Shown: positions 1 through 8,224, numbered from the stretch's first letter. The stretch: 22,286 nt of DNA from Gammaproteobacteria bacterium UBA6968 (GCA_002450255.1 DJYW01000079.1:1-22286); one strand, 5' to 3'. Made by a program: numbers and translations. The notes: generated by a model from the letters alone, not told the origin.

Positions 1-1
1 T

Positions 2-244
2 TACGTGCTTTACAACGAGATTAACCCAGGTTTGGCGGCGCACGGCGGCGTGGTGTCGCTTGTTGAGGTGACCTCGGATGGCGCGGCTGTGCTGCAATTC
101 GGCGGTGGCTGTCAGGGCTGCGCTGCAGTAGATATCACCTTAAAAAACAGCGTTGAGACAACGCTATTAGAGCGCGTTCCCGAAATATCAAGCGTGATTG
201 ATCACACCGACCATACGATTACAGAAAACGCATACTACACATAA
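2..244 (+). CDS. nfuA: Fe-S biogenesis protein NfuA, C-terminal part (5' end outside window)
   Basis: This is the last 80 codons of a NifU-type scaffold/carrier protein that delivers 4Fe-4S clusters to target enzymes in the cytoplasm. The reading frame is open from the window edge, so the true start and the degenerate A-type N-terminal domain lie upstream. The visible part is the Nfu domain: an [14 protein letters not shown] opening followed by [12 protein letters not shown]. Its CxxC pair is the cluster-binding motif of the family. The ending (…[10 protein letters not shown]) lines up well with the C-terminus of E. coli NfuA, which ends in …EHSYY. The gene converges on the DAHP synthase gene, with about 134 bp between the two stop codons and no convincing terminator there. 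The identification is firm; only completeness is unknown. Confidence 0.93.
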   Translation, partial: YVLYNEINPGLAAHGGVVSLVEVTSDGAAVLQFGGGCQGCAAVDITLKNSVETTLLERVPEISSVIDHTDHTITENAYYT

Positions 245-378
245 GCAAGCTATTGCTGCGCACGGTCTCGCTAATAGCGACGCCGCAAACAAAGGGCGCG
301 GAACAAAGTTACGCGCGGGCGACTTTCAAAGTTGCGAACACCTCCCTGACGGATGCGCCGGGGAGCTTACCCGAGCCG

Positions 379-1431
379 TTATGCGGCTTTCCGAGTTCTT
401 AGGGATTCGCTCAGTTTACGCAACATGCTTTCGGTCTCGTCCCAGCCAACGCACGCATCCGTAATGGAAACCCCGTAAGCCAAATCGCCCGCATCCCCCA
501 TATCTTGACGCCCTTCATTGAGGTGGCTCTCTATCATCACGCCGGTAATGGATTGATTACCGGCTTTGATTTGTTGCCCAACTGCTTCCAAGACCTCGTT
601 TTGCAGACGATGGTCTTTTTTAGAATTGGCGTGTGAGCAATCGACCATAATCGATGGCTGCTGGTGTACCTTCGCTAAAGCCCTCTCGCATTCGGCAATA
701 TGCGCTTCGCTGTAGTTAGGACCATTTGATCCGCCGCGCAGCACGACGTGCACGTGATCATTGCCGGTAGTGTGAATCACGCTAACCTGGCCTGCGGGAT
801 TGATGCCTAAAAAACGGTGTGGGCTGATTGCAGATTGCAGGGCATTGATCGCCACGCCGAGTGAGCCGTCGGTGCCGTTTTTGAAGCCCACCGCGCAGCT
901 TAGACCCGATGCCATTTCGCGATGCGTTTGAGATTCGGTGGTCCGCGCGCCGATGGCTGACCATGAGATCAAGTCTTGCATGTACTGTGGGGTGATAGGG
1001 TCGAGGGCCTCAGTTGCGATAGGCAGGCCGAGCTCGGTGATGTCCAGCAGAAGCTTTCTCGCGATCCGCAAGCCTTCGTGCACCTTGAAACTGTCGTCCA
1101 TGAAGGGATCGTTGATCAAGCCTTTCCAACCTACAGTGCTGCGCGGTTTTTCGAAATAAGCGCGCATCACGCAGAATAATTTGTCATCCAACTCGCCCGC
1201 TAACGCACTCAGCTTCGTCGCGTATTCCAATGCGGCTTGCGGGTCGTGGATTGAACAAGGGCCAACCACGACTAGCAGCCGCGGATCTCGACGCGCGACG
1301 ATTTCCTGGACGGTCTTTCGGTAGGCTTTCACAGCCTCACCGATGGCGCCGTCTACTGGCAACTCAGCTTTTAATTGTTCAGGAGTGATAAGCACTTGAT
1401 GTGTCTCAATATTAATATTCTCTAGTTCCAC
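379..1431 (-). CDS. aroF: 3-deoxy-7-phosphoheptulonate (DAHP) synthase, class I, AroF-like
   Basis: Condenses phosphoenolpyruvate with erythrose 4-phosphate, the first step of the shikimate pathway. The GTG at 1431-1429 is preferred because GGAG lies 8 nt upstream and it gives 350 aa, close to E. coli AroG and AroF. An upstream in-frame TTG (1470-1468) would add 13 residues and has no clear Shine-Dalgarno sequence. From the GTG, the metal ligands are Cys59 (GPCSIHD), His267 (DCSHANS), Glu301 (IESH) and Asp325 (ITDACVGW), almost the numbering of E. coli AroG. Stretches such as ATEALDP, HRF.GIN.AGQV and SQTHREMASGLS resemble the Tyr-sensitive isozyme AroF more than AroG or AroH. The feedback specificity is inferred and would need an assay. 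The gene stands alone on the minus strand behind a probable Phe/Tyr attenuator (1486-1651). Confidence 0.95.
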   Translation of the reverse strand: MELENINIETHQVLITPEQLKAELPVDGAIGEAVKAYRKTVQEIVARRDPRLLVVVGPCSIHDPQAALEYATKLSALAGELDDKLFCVMRAYFEKPRSTVGWKGLINDPFMDDSFKVHEGLRIARKLLLDITELGLPIATEALDPITPQYMQDLISWSAIGARTTESQTHREMASGLSCAVGFKNGTDGSLGVAINALQSAISPHRFLGINPAGQVSVIHTTGNDHVHVVLRGGSNGPNYSEAHIAECERALAKVHQQPSIMVDCSHANSKKDHRLQNEVLEAVGQQIKAGNQSITGVMIESHLNEGRQDMGDAGDLAYGVSITDACVGWDETESMLRKLSESLRTRKAA

Positions 1432-1485
1432 GTTAGCCGCTCCAACTGGTAATTCGCCCCAAGATTGCAATGCTAAAAAATGACC

Positions 1486-1518
1486 AAAAAAAAACCCGTT
1501 GGCGCCGCCTAACGGGTT
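1486..1518 (-). terminator. Intrinsic terminator in the aroF leader (attenuator terminator)
   Basis: Read on the minus strand, AACCCGTT (1518-1511), a 10-nt loop and AACGGGTT (1500-1493) form a perfect 8-bp stem. It runs into nine consecutive T residues (1494-1486), the form of a Rho-independent terminator. It lies upstream of the aroF start in the sense direction of aroF, with no gene ending just before it except the short leader frame at 1562-1651. Its position and the leader frame make it a likely attenuator. The attenuation role is inferred; the hairpin and T-run are seen directly. Confidence 0.8.
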
Positions 1519-1523
1519 TATCC

Positions 1524-1558
1524 GAAGGCAGTCATCTGCCTTCCGTAATAAAGAAGGC
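1524..1558 (-). promoter_or_regulatory. Mutually exclusive hairpins between leader frame and terminator
   Basis: On the minus strand, GAAGGCAG (1543-1536) can pair with CTGCCTTC (1531-1524) across a 4-nt loop, giving 8 bp. The same GAAGGC (1543-1538) can instead pair with GCCTTC (1558-1553), which begins 3 nt after the leader stop codon. A ribosome stalled on the Phe/Tyr block or sitting at the stop would cover GCCTTC and favour the first hairpin. Separately, GTTGGCGC inside the leader frame (1596-1589) is complementary over 8 bases to GCGCCAAC (1505-1498) in the loop and 3' arm of the terminator, so it could act as an antiterminator. Pairings are read directly; the switching order is inference. 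Confidence 0.5.
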
Positions 1559-1561
1559 TAT

Positions 1562-1651
1562 TTATGTAAAGAAGTAAAAGAAAGCCTCGCGCCAACCGCA
1601 GTCAGACCCAGCAGTGCGCGCCACACTTGCACCGTTTGTCATCGTGGACAT
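1562..1651 (-). CDS. Candidate Phe/Tyr leader peptide of the aroF attenuator
   Basis: A 29-codon frame on the minus strand runs from ATG (1651-1649) to TAA (1564-1562). A second in-frame ATG at 1642-1640 would give 26 aa. It ends …REAFFYFFT, with five aromatic codons in a row (TTC TTT TAC TTC TTT, 1582-1568) just before the stop. This is the pattern of leader peptides such as PheL that sense charged tRNA-Phe or tRNA-Tyr through ribosome stalling. The stop codon is followed by alternative hairpins and then an intrinsic terminator ahead of aroF. A weakness is that no clear Shine-Dalgarno sequence precedes either ATG. The single Trp codon earlier in the frame seems incidental. Function is inferred from codon content and position. 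Confidence 0.6.
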   Translation of the reverse strand: MSTMTNGASVARTAGSDCGWREAFFYFFT

Positions 1652-1670
1652 TACGGCGGTGTGGGAGGCT

Positions 1671-1699
1671 CTAAAACAACCCAAGTTTGTGTTGGTCAA
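1671..1699 (-). promoter_or_regulatory. Possible aroF leader promoter
   Basis: On the minus strand TTGACC (1699-1694) matches the sigma-70 -35 box at five of six positions. A 17-nt spacer is followed by TTTTAG (1676-1671), a weak -10 match at three of six. The spacing is ideal and it lies just upstream of the leader frame, but the -10 is poor and the resulting leader 5' end would be short. The rest of 1700-1861 shows no gene or clear structure. Confidence 0.25.
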
Positions 1700-1861
1700 A
1701 TTCATAGCGGCCGATAGTACTCATAGAGATTTAAAAAGCAATGACTACGTGACTCAGAGGTAGCACAAAACCCGCGACAAGAGTCCGCGTATTCATACGT
1801 CGGGCTGCTATGGCTCATCTATGATTCGGATATGGTTCATAGTTGACTGCGTTCGGATGAG

Positions 1862-4800
1862 CTATACGACTAAATGAAGTGTCGCTGAACCGGTAAAAAA
1901 AAGCGCGGTACGAACTTCGGCGCAACTTGCTAACTCCGGTAAATAACCTGCTATCTCGCGGTAGCGATCTAACTGTTGCTGGTACCGTTGTGCTTCATGT
2001 TGCAAAAAACCTCGCAGCGGCTGCCCTTCGTCTGGCGTGCTCGTTTTGTAGTCGATAATCCAGCAGATATTGTCTTCAATGAAGCATCGATCGAGCACGC
2101 TGGTTGCAAACCCGCGCGCATCAGCGTGAGTTAGTGACCATTCGCAGCGTTCGAATGTTTTCGGCTGCAGGATCCATTGGCCGGTCTCGCTTTGCCAGGT
2201 TGAATGGATGTGCGTCCGGGCTTGTTCGCAAAGCAGCCTAGCCTGCTCTGCTGCAATCGGTAATTGCCTAGACCATTGGGCGAGACGCTGATCCAGCTGA
2301 CTAAGTTCTGCAGGATGCTCGTGGCCTAGCCAGGCCAGCGTGCGATGTACGAGATTGCCTAATGCCACCTCTAGGCGGGCACCAATAAGATCGGTTTTTG
2401 TAGCGCGTGCGGGTGCCGCAATAGCGGCTGGTGCATAAGCCGGTGGTTGCCAGCGATAGTCTGCGGGCAGGCGGGACAAAGTCTGTTTTGCAGGGATTTG
2501 CGCGTATGCCAAAGCGGTTGTTTCCGGTACGTCAGAGATCGGCGCGAATTCAGCCTCGCTAAAAAATAGGCGAGCGAGGCCCCGCGGTGGCGGGGATAGA
2601 GCCGCAGGCGCAGGTACCTCTGGACAGATAACACAACTGAAGCTTAACCAGAGGCTTTTGATTGCACGGGTACAAGCCACGTATAACAAACGTTTGTGTT
2701 CATTCGCGCTGCGTATGGCGTTTTCGTGTTTGAGCCATTGGTGAACAGGGTCACCACGCACGCCGGCAAGCAGCGTGTCATTCTGGCCTTCCAGACTGGT
2801 CTGCCAAAGCAGAAGATCAGAGCCGTCCCCGCGCGGATCGCGCTCCGTAAATGGGACGATAACGTGGTCGAACTGGAGCCCCTTCGACCGGTGAATGGTC
2901 ATGACGTCTAGTCTGCCGGTGGTTTCGTTGGCAGTAGTGGGTTGGGCATATAAGCGTCTAGTCGCGCGGTTAACATAGTCGATGTCGTAGCCGCGCGGCC
3001 CGTGCTGATCCAGAGATTGCAGCCAGTTAAAACAATTTTGTAATGCTTCAGCTGAATACGCGTCCATACCGCCAAGGCGAAACCAAAATCCTTCTATCAC
3101 TTCGCGCAAGCTCACTTCGTACAAGCGAGTATGGGCCCAGTTCAATGCTGCATTGAGTCTTGCGAGCCTGGGGTCTGTCGCGGCTATAGCTGGCAAGATC
3201 GCTTGCAAATCGGCGGTGTCCTGGAATTGCTCCAACTGTGTTAGCGGCAGGCCGATGAGTGGGCTGCGTAACAGGCTGAACCACGCCAATCTGTCTAACG
3301 GCGTAAGCAACACCTTAAGCAGCGTTATGAGGTCGCGTACCTCAGGAAGCTCATGGAGCGGATCGATATCGGTTGCCTGCCAGGTGATCTCGGCGTTTTG
3401 CAAAGCCCTTAACAAAGGCGGTAGGTGGTTTCTCGCCCGGCAAAGCACACCGATGTGGCAGTCGGGTTCTGTGCTTCTCAGCGACCGAATGTGATCGACG
3501 ATGCCGCGAATCTCTGCCTCAGTTGCGGTGAAAGCCAGACAGCTTACGGTTGCAGACCCGGCATGAATGGCGCTTGCCGGGGCAAAGGGGATGGCCCCCA
3601 GATGCGTCATGCCGCCTTGGCCAAACAGTTTGGAAAACAGCTCGTTATTCCATTGGACCAAAGTTTTCTGTGAGCGGAAATTTGCTGTTAACGTCAAAGG
3701 AGTTAATGGCAAATCCCCCAACCCTTGTGTCCGACATCGACCAAATAGCGAGACTTCTGCATCACGAAACCGATAAATCGATTGCATCGGATCGCCGACC
3801 GCAAAAAATGTGTTGGCTGCATCCCCCGACCAGTTTTCGGTTAACAGCTGAAAGAACCGGTACTGGCTTTGCGAAGTATCTTGGAATTCGTCCACCAGAA
3901 TATGGCGTATTCGATAATCCCAATGCAGCGCGATGTCAGTCGGCCCTGCTTCGTCGCGCAAACTGCGTGCCGCGCGCATGAGGATGCCGGTGAAATCGAT
4001 TTGCCTAGCCGCGTACATAACGCTCTCTAGCTCGGCTGCAGCCAGTGACAGTGTTAGAGCAACGCAGAGCAAGTTGTCGGCAGCAGTATCCTCGAGTTGC
4101 TTAGGCGGTAGTTTTAGCAACATAGCGAAGTCATCAGCTAGCTCGCGGGCATGGAGATCCTGCAGCCAAGCGAGCACCGTCGTTTTCAGCGTCTTGTCAG
4201 CAAATGCTTCGTGTTCGCGTCGCGTTAGCGTCTTCCGAAATTGTCCTTTTGCAGTAAGCAGCAGCGGGGCAATATCGGAGAGCTCCGGTTGGCGGCCAGT
4301 TTGTTCGGCGAGCCAAATCAGTTTAGCTTGATCTGCTTCGGTTAGGGCTTCAATTAGCGGTGTAGTAATTGCCTGATGCAACTCGGCAATGGCGGTTTCA
4401 ATCAGTGTGATTATGGGGAAGGCGGGTTGCGCTGCCAGACCACTTAGGTCGTTAGTTAGGCCTAGCCACTGATCTCGTTTGCTAAGCATTCTGACCAACA
4501 AGGCGCTCGCCGTTTGTGGATTGTTGTCTACGATTCGCAAGAACTCCGCGATAATGCCAGCGGTTTCATCATCGGCGTATAATCGCCCCAGCAGTTGCTG
4601 CGCTGCAGCAGCGTAGTATTCTTCAGGTTCCTCCGCGATGTCCATTCCGGCAGCTGTCGCCGCAGACGGGAGTTGAGTAGCGAGATCCAGAGCGAAACTA
4701 TCGATGGTTTGGATTTTGAGTCGGTATGGGGTTAGCTCGAGTTGCCAGCCCAGTTTTTGGTCGCGTTCGCGAATAGCCCTTGCTAGCGGCGTGTCTCCCT

Positions 4801-5017
4801 GCAGCGTCAGCAAAACTCGTGAGCGCATTTCTTGTGCAGCCTTGCGGGTAAAGGTAATGGCAAGAATTTCTTCTGGGCGAGCGACGTATTGCAGCAGGGT
4901 TAAATAGCGCTCAACAAGTAAAGTGGTTTTGCCCGACCCGGCAGGCGCCTGCACGATAAAAGAAGCGTTAGGGTTTAGCGCTTCGTCTCTTTGGGCTTGA
5001 TCTGGGGGTGGCTGCAT
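1862..5017 (-). CDS. AddA-like UvrD/RecB-family helicase-nuclease
   Basis: A 1051-aa DNA repair helicase with a fused nuclease, expected to unwind and resect double-strand breaks with the AddB-like partner encoded just upstream. Superfamily 1 motifs are all visible: Walker A APAGSGKTT (24-32), motif Ia ITFTRKAA, motif II DEFQDT (from Asp376), motif III VGDPMQSIYRFR, motif IV NFRSQ, motif V TIHRSKGLQF (His709) and motif VI YVACTRA (779-785). The C-terminus carries a RecB-type PD-(D/E)xK nuclease with Asp976 in LDR, Asp989 and Lys991 in DYKTS, then a QxxxY element (QHEAQRYQQQ). The size is somewhat below RecB and AddA. Its ATG overlaps the TAA of the upstream gene by one base (TAATG), so translational coupling is likely. 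No RecC/RecD-like gene is present. The symbol addA is not given because homology is to the family, not to a characterised orthologue. Confidence 0.9.
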   Translation of the reverse strand: MQPPPDQAQRDEALNPNASFIVQAPAGSGKTTLLVERYLTLLQYVARPEEILAITFTRKAAQEMRSRVLLTLQGDTPLARAIRERDQKLGWQLELTPYRLKIQTIDSFALDLATQLPSAATAAGMDIAEEPEEYYAAAAQQLLGRLYADDETAGIIAEFLRIVDNNPQTASALLVRMLSKRDQWLGLTNDLSGLAAQPAFPIITLIETAIAELHQAITTPLIEALTEADQAKLIWLAEQTGRQPELSDIAPLLLTAKGQFRKTLTRREHEAFADKTLKTTVLAWLQDLHARELADDFAMLLKLPPKQLEDTAADNLLCVALTLSLAAAELESVMYAARQIDFTGILMRAARSLRDEAGPTDIALHWDYRIRHILVDEFQDTSQSQYRFFQLLTENWSGDAANTFFAVGDPMQSIYRFRDAEVSLFGRCRTQGLGDLPLTPLTLTANFRSQKTLVQWNNELFSKLFGQGGMTHLGAIPFAPASAIHAGSATVSCLAFTATEAEIRGIVDHIRSLRSTEPDCHIGVLCRARNHLPPLLRALQNAEITWQATDIDPLHELPEVRDLITLLKVLLTPLDRLAWFSLLRSPLIGLPLTQLEQFQDTADLQAILPAIAATDPRLARLNAALNWAHTRLYEVSLREVIEGFWFRLGGMDAYSAEALQNCFNWLQSLDQHGPRGYDIDYVNRATRRLYAQPTTANETTGRLDVMTIHRSKGLQFDHVIVPFTERDPRGDGSDLLLWQTSLEGQNDTLLAGVRGDPVHQWLKHENAIRSANEHKRLLYVACTRAIKSLWLSFSCVICPEVPAPAALSPPPRGLARLFFSEAEFAPISDVPETTALAYAQIPAKQTLSRLPADYRWQPPAYAPAAIAAPARATKTDLIGARLEVALGNLVHRTLAWLGHEHPAELSQLDQRLAQWSRQLPIAAEQARLLCEQARTHIHSTWQSETGQWILQPKTFERCEWSLTHADARGFATSVLDRCFIEDNICWIIDYKTSTPDEGQPLRGFLQHEAQRYQQQLDRYREIAGYLPELASCAEVRTALFFTGSATLHLVV

Positions 5018-7815
5018 TAGTCGATCGCGCTGTCAAAAGGGATGGGCTCGGAGAACGCGCTTGTTTCTGTAGTGACGTTAGATTCTTCCATGTTTGTAGC
5101 GGTTTGTATGCGACAGAAACTATGTAAATGACAGTATCGGCAAGCCGTTGGCGCAGGATTTACCGTCGCGTTGCCTTCTCGTAACTCGTTGGCCAGAGAC
5201 TCCAACTGCTCGCGCCAAATTGACTTTTGTTGGGTCCAGTTTGACTGCGGATTTTTAATCGTTATCCCGCGGGCTCTACCCTCGACGATGCTAGTGCCTG
5301 GATCGACGATGCCGGTCAGTTTCACGTCGTCAGACTTTAGTTTTGCGAAGCATACGCCGTGTATGGCATCTGCGGTGAGACTGTATATGGCCAGCTGGGG
5401 CGCTAACAGTGGTGTTTGTGTCGCAGCGCTCAGATTGACGTTGCCGGTTTTGTAGTCGATGACCACTTCGCCACTTGCAGTCAAATCTATTCGATCAAGG
5501 CGTAGATTAAACTGCAAACCAGCTATTTCCAGACTTGTTTTTTGTTCCACTGCTTTGATTTCAAAAGGCTGGCGTTGCGCCTCCAGTTGTAACCATGTTG
5601 CGATAATTGTGATTAGCCGCTCAACCTCATTTTCGATGAAGCGCTCTGGTAAAGAACCGCTGCGAGAGAGGACGTGATGGCACAGGGCGCCAATTTTGGT
5701 GCTATCTAATTTGACTAGCGCCGCCTGAGTTGTGTTTGGCGTGGCCAGTGCCTGCAGAATAGCGTGTAGTTGAGTGCCACGCTCCAGTGGGTCAAGAAAA
5801 TCGAATGGTGTCCGCGGGTCACGCAGGTTCAGACGATGTTTGGCAAAACTGCGCATTGGGCATAGCGCTTGATCCTCCAGCCGCCCGATGCCGCCGCTCA
5901 CAGATTGCTCATCTAGCGCACTGCCGTAATCGTCCACATAGCGCTCCAGGACGGTCGATTGCCGCACGCGGTACGGGTGGAGCTGTTCGGGGAGTATGGG
6001 CGGATGAAGCGTTAGCTCGGGGATAGAGTCCCGTTCTTGCAGGGCTCCTAATAGCAGCGGCGAGGGGGCGATTGCCTCGTTATTCTCTGTATGCGTGAAA
6101 CTAATCCGGGTTGTTTCTGCCATAGACAGCCAGTGTCGAATTTGGCGTTCTGCAAAGGCTAAGTCGGCTGTCGCGTCCGCTCGAGGCAGACCGTGCCGTA
6201 TCGCGAGTTGTTTGGGGATAAACGGATTTTTGGCGGCGACTTGTGGATAGCTATCTTCACCAAGACCACACACCCATAAATGGCTGCATGATAATCCTGT
6301 TGTCTCTAATGCGCCTAGAACGCGAACTTGGCCAGCTGGCCGCTCGGGGGCGAACATCTGTTGGCCGATTATCAAATCGAAATACTCCAATGCCTGCGAC
6401 AAAGCAAAGCGCTGTTCAGTATGGTCATCGTAGCGCTCTTGTTCTGCGGTGCTCTGCAGGCTCCCTAAAACCCTTTCAGCGGCCTGAAACTGCACCGAAT
6501 TCAGTGCAGGCGAGCCTGGCCAACCCGCAGCTCGCAACAGCTGCATAATGGTTTCCGCCCATGCGCTTAGCGTCGCCTCTACTGGTAGACTTTGCGCGCT
6601 TTCCAATGTAGCGGTGATTGCGTCACGACTGGTGTTTTGCTCCAGGCCTTTCGACTTTTGATCCTCAGGCAGGCTTAGGTCTTCGTTCCGGCTTATGGAA
6701 AGGGCGCGGCCAAAAGCATGCTGCAATGAAATGGTTTGGCGATACGTAGTCGGCCAGCCGCTTTCCGTTTGGAACAAAGCAGCCAGTTCGCGATAGTTGA
6801 GAAAGGGCGAATGCGCGAGCGCGCTTGCGCGAGCTTGCCCGCGCGGATGGACGCACCAATCCAATAGCATCCGCGCGTGTTGCCACACAGGTTGCAGGCC
6901 TAGACTGACGCCGCCGGAAAGATCAAAGGTGTCCGTTAGGCTACCTCGCTCGGGGTCGAAAATTGCCGCAAACTGGCGCTGTGTGCTGGCGTAGTGCTGA
7001 GCCAATTGCGGCATCACGACGATACAAGTGGCGTCCGGCTCGGTGTTCAACGTGGCTTTAATCCAGTCAGCCGCGGCAGCGACTTCTTCCTCTAAGCAGC
7101 CATAACCGATAAGTGCCGTGTTGTCTGCGCATTGCCTTGATGAGTTTGGCAATCCACCCGAATGGTGTTCTGCGGAGCTTTCCTGAAATTCCAAATAATA
7201 TTCATAAAAATCAACGATTTCTTTATGATTATTAAAAATTTTTATAGGTTTTGATTCGCTCGCCATCGATAGATAGCTCAGTTCCGCTGGTGCGAGGTGT
7301 TCAAAGGCAATCAATAGCAATGGCTGTGCGCTCGAGAACCTGTGGCTGCTCAGATATTCGGGAATCGCCGGGCCAAGCAAGACGTTTTGCCCAAGGCTTG
7401 TCTGAGCGCGCGCGCACCAGTCGCGAAACGGCAGTAGGTCGTTTCTGGCAAAGGCATCATCGTCCCAATCGATTCTATAACGTAGACATAGGTTCCAGGC
7501 ATCAAGAGCCGAAATGGTCTGCGCTCGCTGATCTGGTGTAGCGGCTGCGTAAAGTGCCGCTAACATCTCGCTACGATCAACAATCCGAAGTTTGGTGAAA
7601 TTTTGCTCCTCGAACCTGCACCATTCCTGGTTTAACCATTTGTTGAGGCTGAGGCTTTGCAATGTGGCCCAGGTACGTTTCCCACTATTGCGCATCGCTT
7701 CGTTGTAAGCCGTCGCATATTCCCTGGGTAGCCGCTCATTGGGAGTCAGCCAAATATGCGAATGCGCATGCGCCAGAAGATTGTCGGTAAGTTGGGCGAA
7801 GGCTCTGTAAGGCAT
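5017..7815 (-). CDS. AddB-like PD-(D/E)xK nuclease (probable DNA repair protein)
   Basis: A 932-aa partner of the downstream AddA-like helicase. The N-terminal half resembles an inactivated helicase: there is no Walker A lysine motif, but helicase-like blocks such as LWVCGLGEDSYP remain. The C-terminus holds a RecB-type nuclease with DYKTG (Asp787, Lys789) followed by a Q.A.YS-type element. Four cysteines fit the iron-sulfur 'staple' of AddB nucleases: Cys652 (ALCPMRSF) before the nuclease core and Cys892, Cys895 and Cys901 (CRYCHLHSFC) after it. The protein matches the short AddB-like repair proteins of beta- and gammaproteobacteria that sit beside a RecB-like helicase. The ATG start has GAGGA about 13 nt upstream, rather distant. 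The stretch coding for residues about 188-208 is strikingly AT-rich. Chi recognition cannot be judged from sequence. Confidence 0.85.
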   Translation of the reverse strand: MPYRAFAQLTDNLLAHAHSHIWLTPNERLPREYATAYNEAMRNSGKRTWATLQSLSLNKWLNQEWCRFEEQNFTKLRIVDRSEMLAALYAAATPDQRAQTISALDAWNLCLRYRIDWDDDAFARNDLLPFRDWCARAQTSLGQNVLLGPAIPEYLSSHRFSSAQPLLLIAFEHLAPAELSYLSMASESKPIKIFNNHKEIVDFYEYYLEFQESSAEHHSGGLPNSSRQCADNTALIGYGCLEEEVAAAADWIKATLNTEPDATCIVVMPQLAQHYASTQRQFAAIFDPERGSLTDTFDLSGGVSLGLQPVWQHARMLLDWCVHPRGQARASALAHSPFLNYRELAALFQTESGWPTTYRQTISLQHAFGRALSISRNEDLSLPEDQKSKGLEQNTSRDAITATLESAQSLPVEATLSAWAETIMQLLRAAGWPGSPALNSVQFQAAERVLGSLQSTAEQERYDDHTEQRFALSQALEYFDLIIGQQMFAPERPAGQVRVLGALETTGLSCSHLWVCGLGEDSYPQVAAKNPFIPKQLAIRHGLPRADATADLAFAERQIRHWLSMAETTRISFTHTENNEAIAPSPLLLGALQERDSIPELTLHPPILPEQLHPYRVRQSTVLERYVDDYGSALDEQSVSGGIGRLEDQALCPMRSFAKHRLNLRDPRTPFDFLDPLERGTQLHAILQALATPNTTQAALVKLDSTKIGALCHHVLSRSGSLPERFIENEVERLITIIATWLQLEAQRQPFEIKAVEQKTSLEIAGLQFNLRLDRIDLTASGEVVIDYKTGNVNLSAATQTPLLAPQLAIYSLTADAIHGVCFAKLKSDDVKLTGIVDPGTSIVEGRARGITIKNPQSNWTQQKSIWREQLESLANELREGNATVNPAPTACRYCHLHSFCRIQTATNMEESNVTTETSAFSEPIPFDSAID

Positions 7816-8067
7816 GATGGACGGTCGTTCCTCTTTTGCGGAGGTCGTTAACTCGTAACGGATTTCTATCCTAGCCGTTTAGTCATAGCACGATGGTTAA
7901 TCGACCTATTCAGACGACCCAGTATACCGTTACTATAGCGTTCTAAGGCGGCTAAATTGATGCACAAGGTTTTGCGCGCGCCGCTGTCGTTGTTGACTGC
8001 TGAGTAAAGCAGTTCGAATCGATCGTTGTTCATCTAGTTTCAAGTAGTTTCAAGCGGAGAAATGCAA
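7816..8067. other. Divergent intergenic region with small repeats
   Basis: This gap separates the minus-strand AddB-like gene from the plus-strand microprotein gene and must carry promoters for both. Visible elements are an inverted repeat ACTGCT/AGCAGT with a 6-nt loop (7996-8013), and a perfect tandem 10-mer TAGTTTCAAG (8035-8044 and 8045-8054) directly before the GGAG ribosome binding site. TTGACT at 7994-7999 could be a -35 box, but no good -10 follows. No operator can be assigned. Confidence 0.35.
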
Positions 8068-8202
8068 ATGTGGCACGTCATAGAAGACTTTTTTGATCAA
8101 GGTTTAGCCGTCAAGGCACTCATCGGATGGGGCTGGCTTTGCTTCGGCATTATGGCTTGGAGTATCGCTGTAAAAATAGTCTCCGTTTTATTCTCTGGCT
8201 AA
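8068..8202 (+). CDS. Single-pass membrane microprotein, unknown function
   Basis: A 44-aa protein beginning MWHVIEDFF and ending VLFSG. The ATG at 8068 is preferred because GGAG ends 8 nt upstream; an ATG at 8062 would add two residues but would lie only 2 nt from the GGAG. The N-terminus is short and acidic. It is followed by one hydrophobic stretch rich in Trp, Gly, Ile and Val (roughly residues 16-42), enough for one membrane helix. No cysteine pair or known motif is visible. It lies 22 nt before the TerB-like gene and is probably co-transcribed with it. I do not recognise the family. The good ribosome binding site and tight spacing to the next gene make it a plausible real gene. Confidence 0.55.
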   Translation: MWHVIEDFFDQGLAVKALIGWGWLCFGIMAWSIAVKIVSVLFSG

Positions 8203-8224
8203 CAAAAGAGGGATCAGCAGCGAA

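Noticed and set aside
342..365. CTCCC/GGGAG inverted repeat between nfuA and aroF as a terminator
   Set aside because: The stem is only 5 bp with a long loop and there is no T-run on either strand. GCTATT/AATAGC at 249-278 also lacks a T-run.
1684..1724. A second short minus-strand frame upstream of the aroF leader with one Tyr and two Phe codons
   Set aside because: It has no aromatic run and no ribosome binding site, and is too far from the hairpins to control them.
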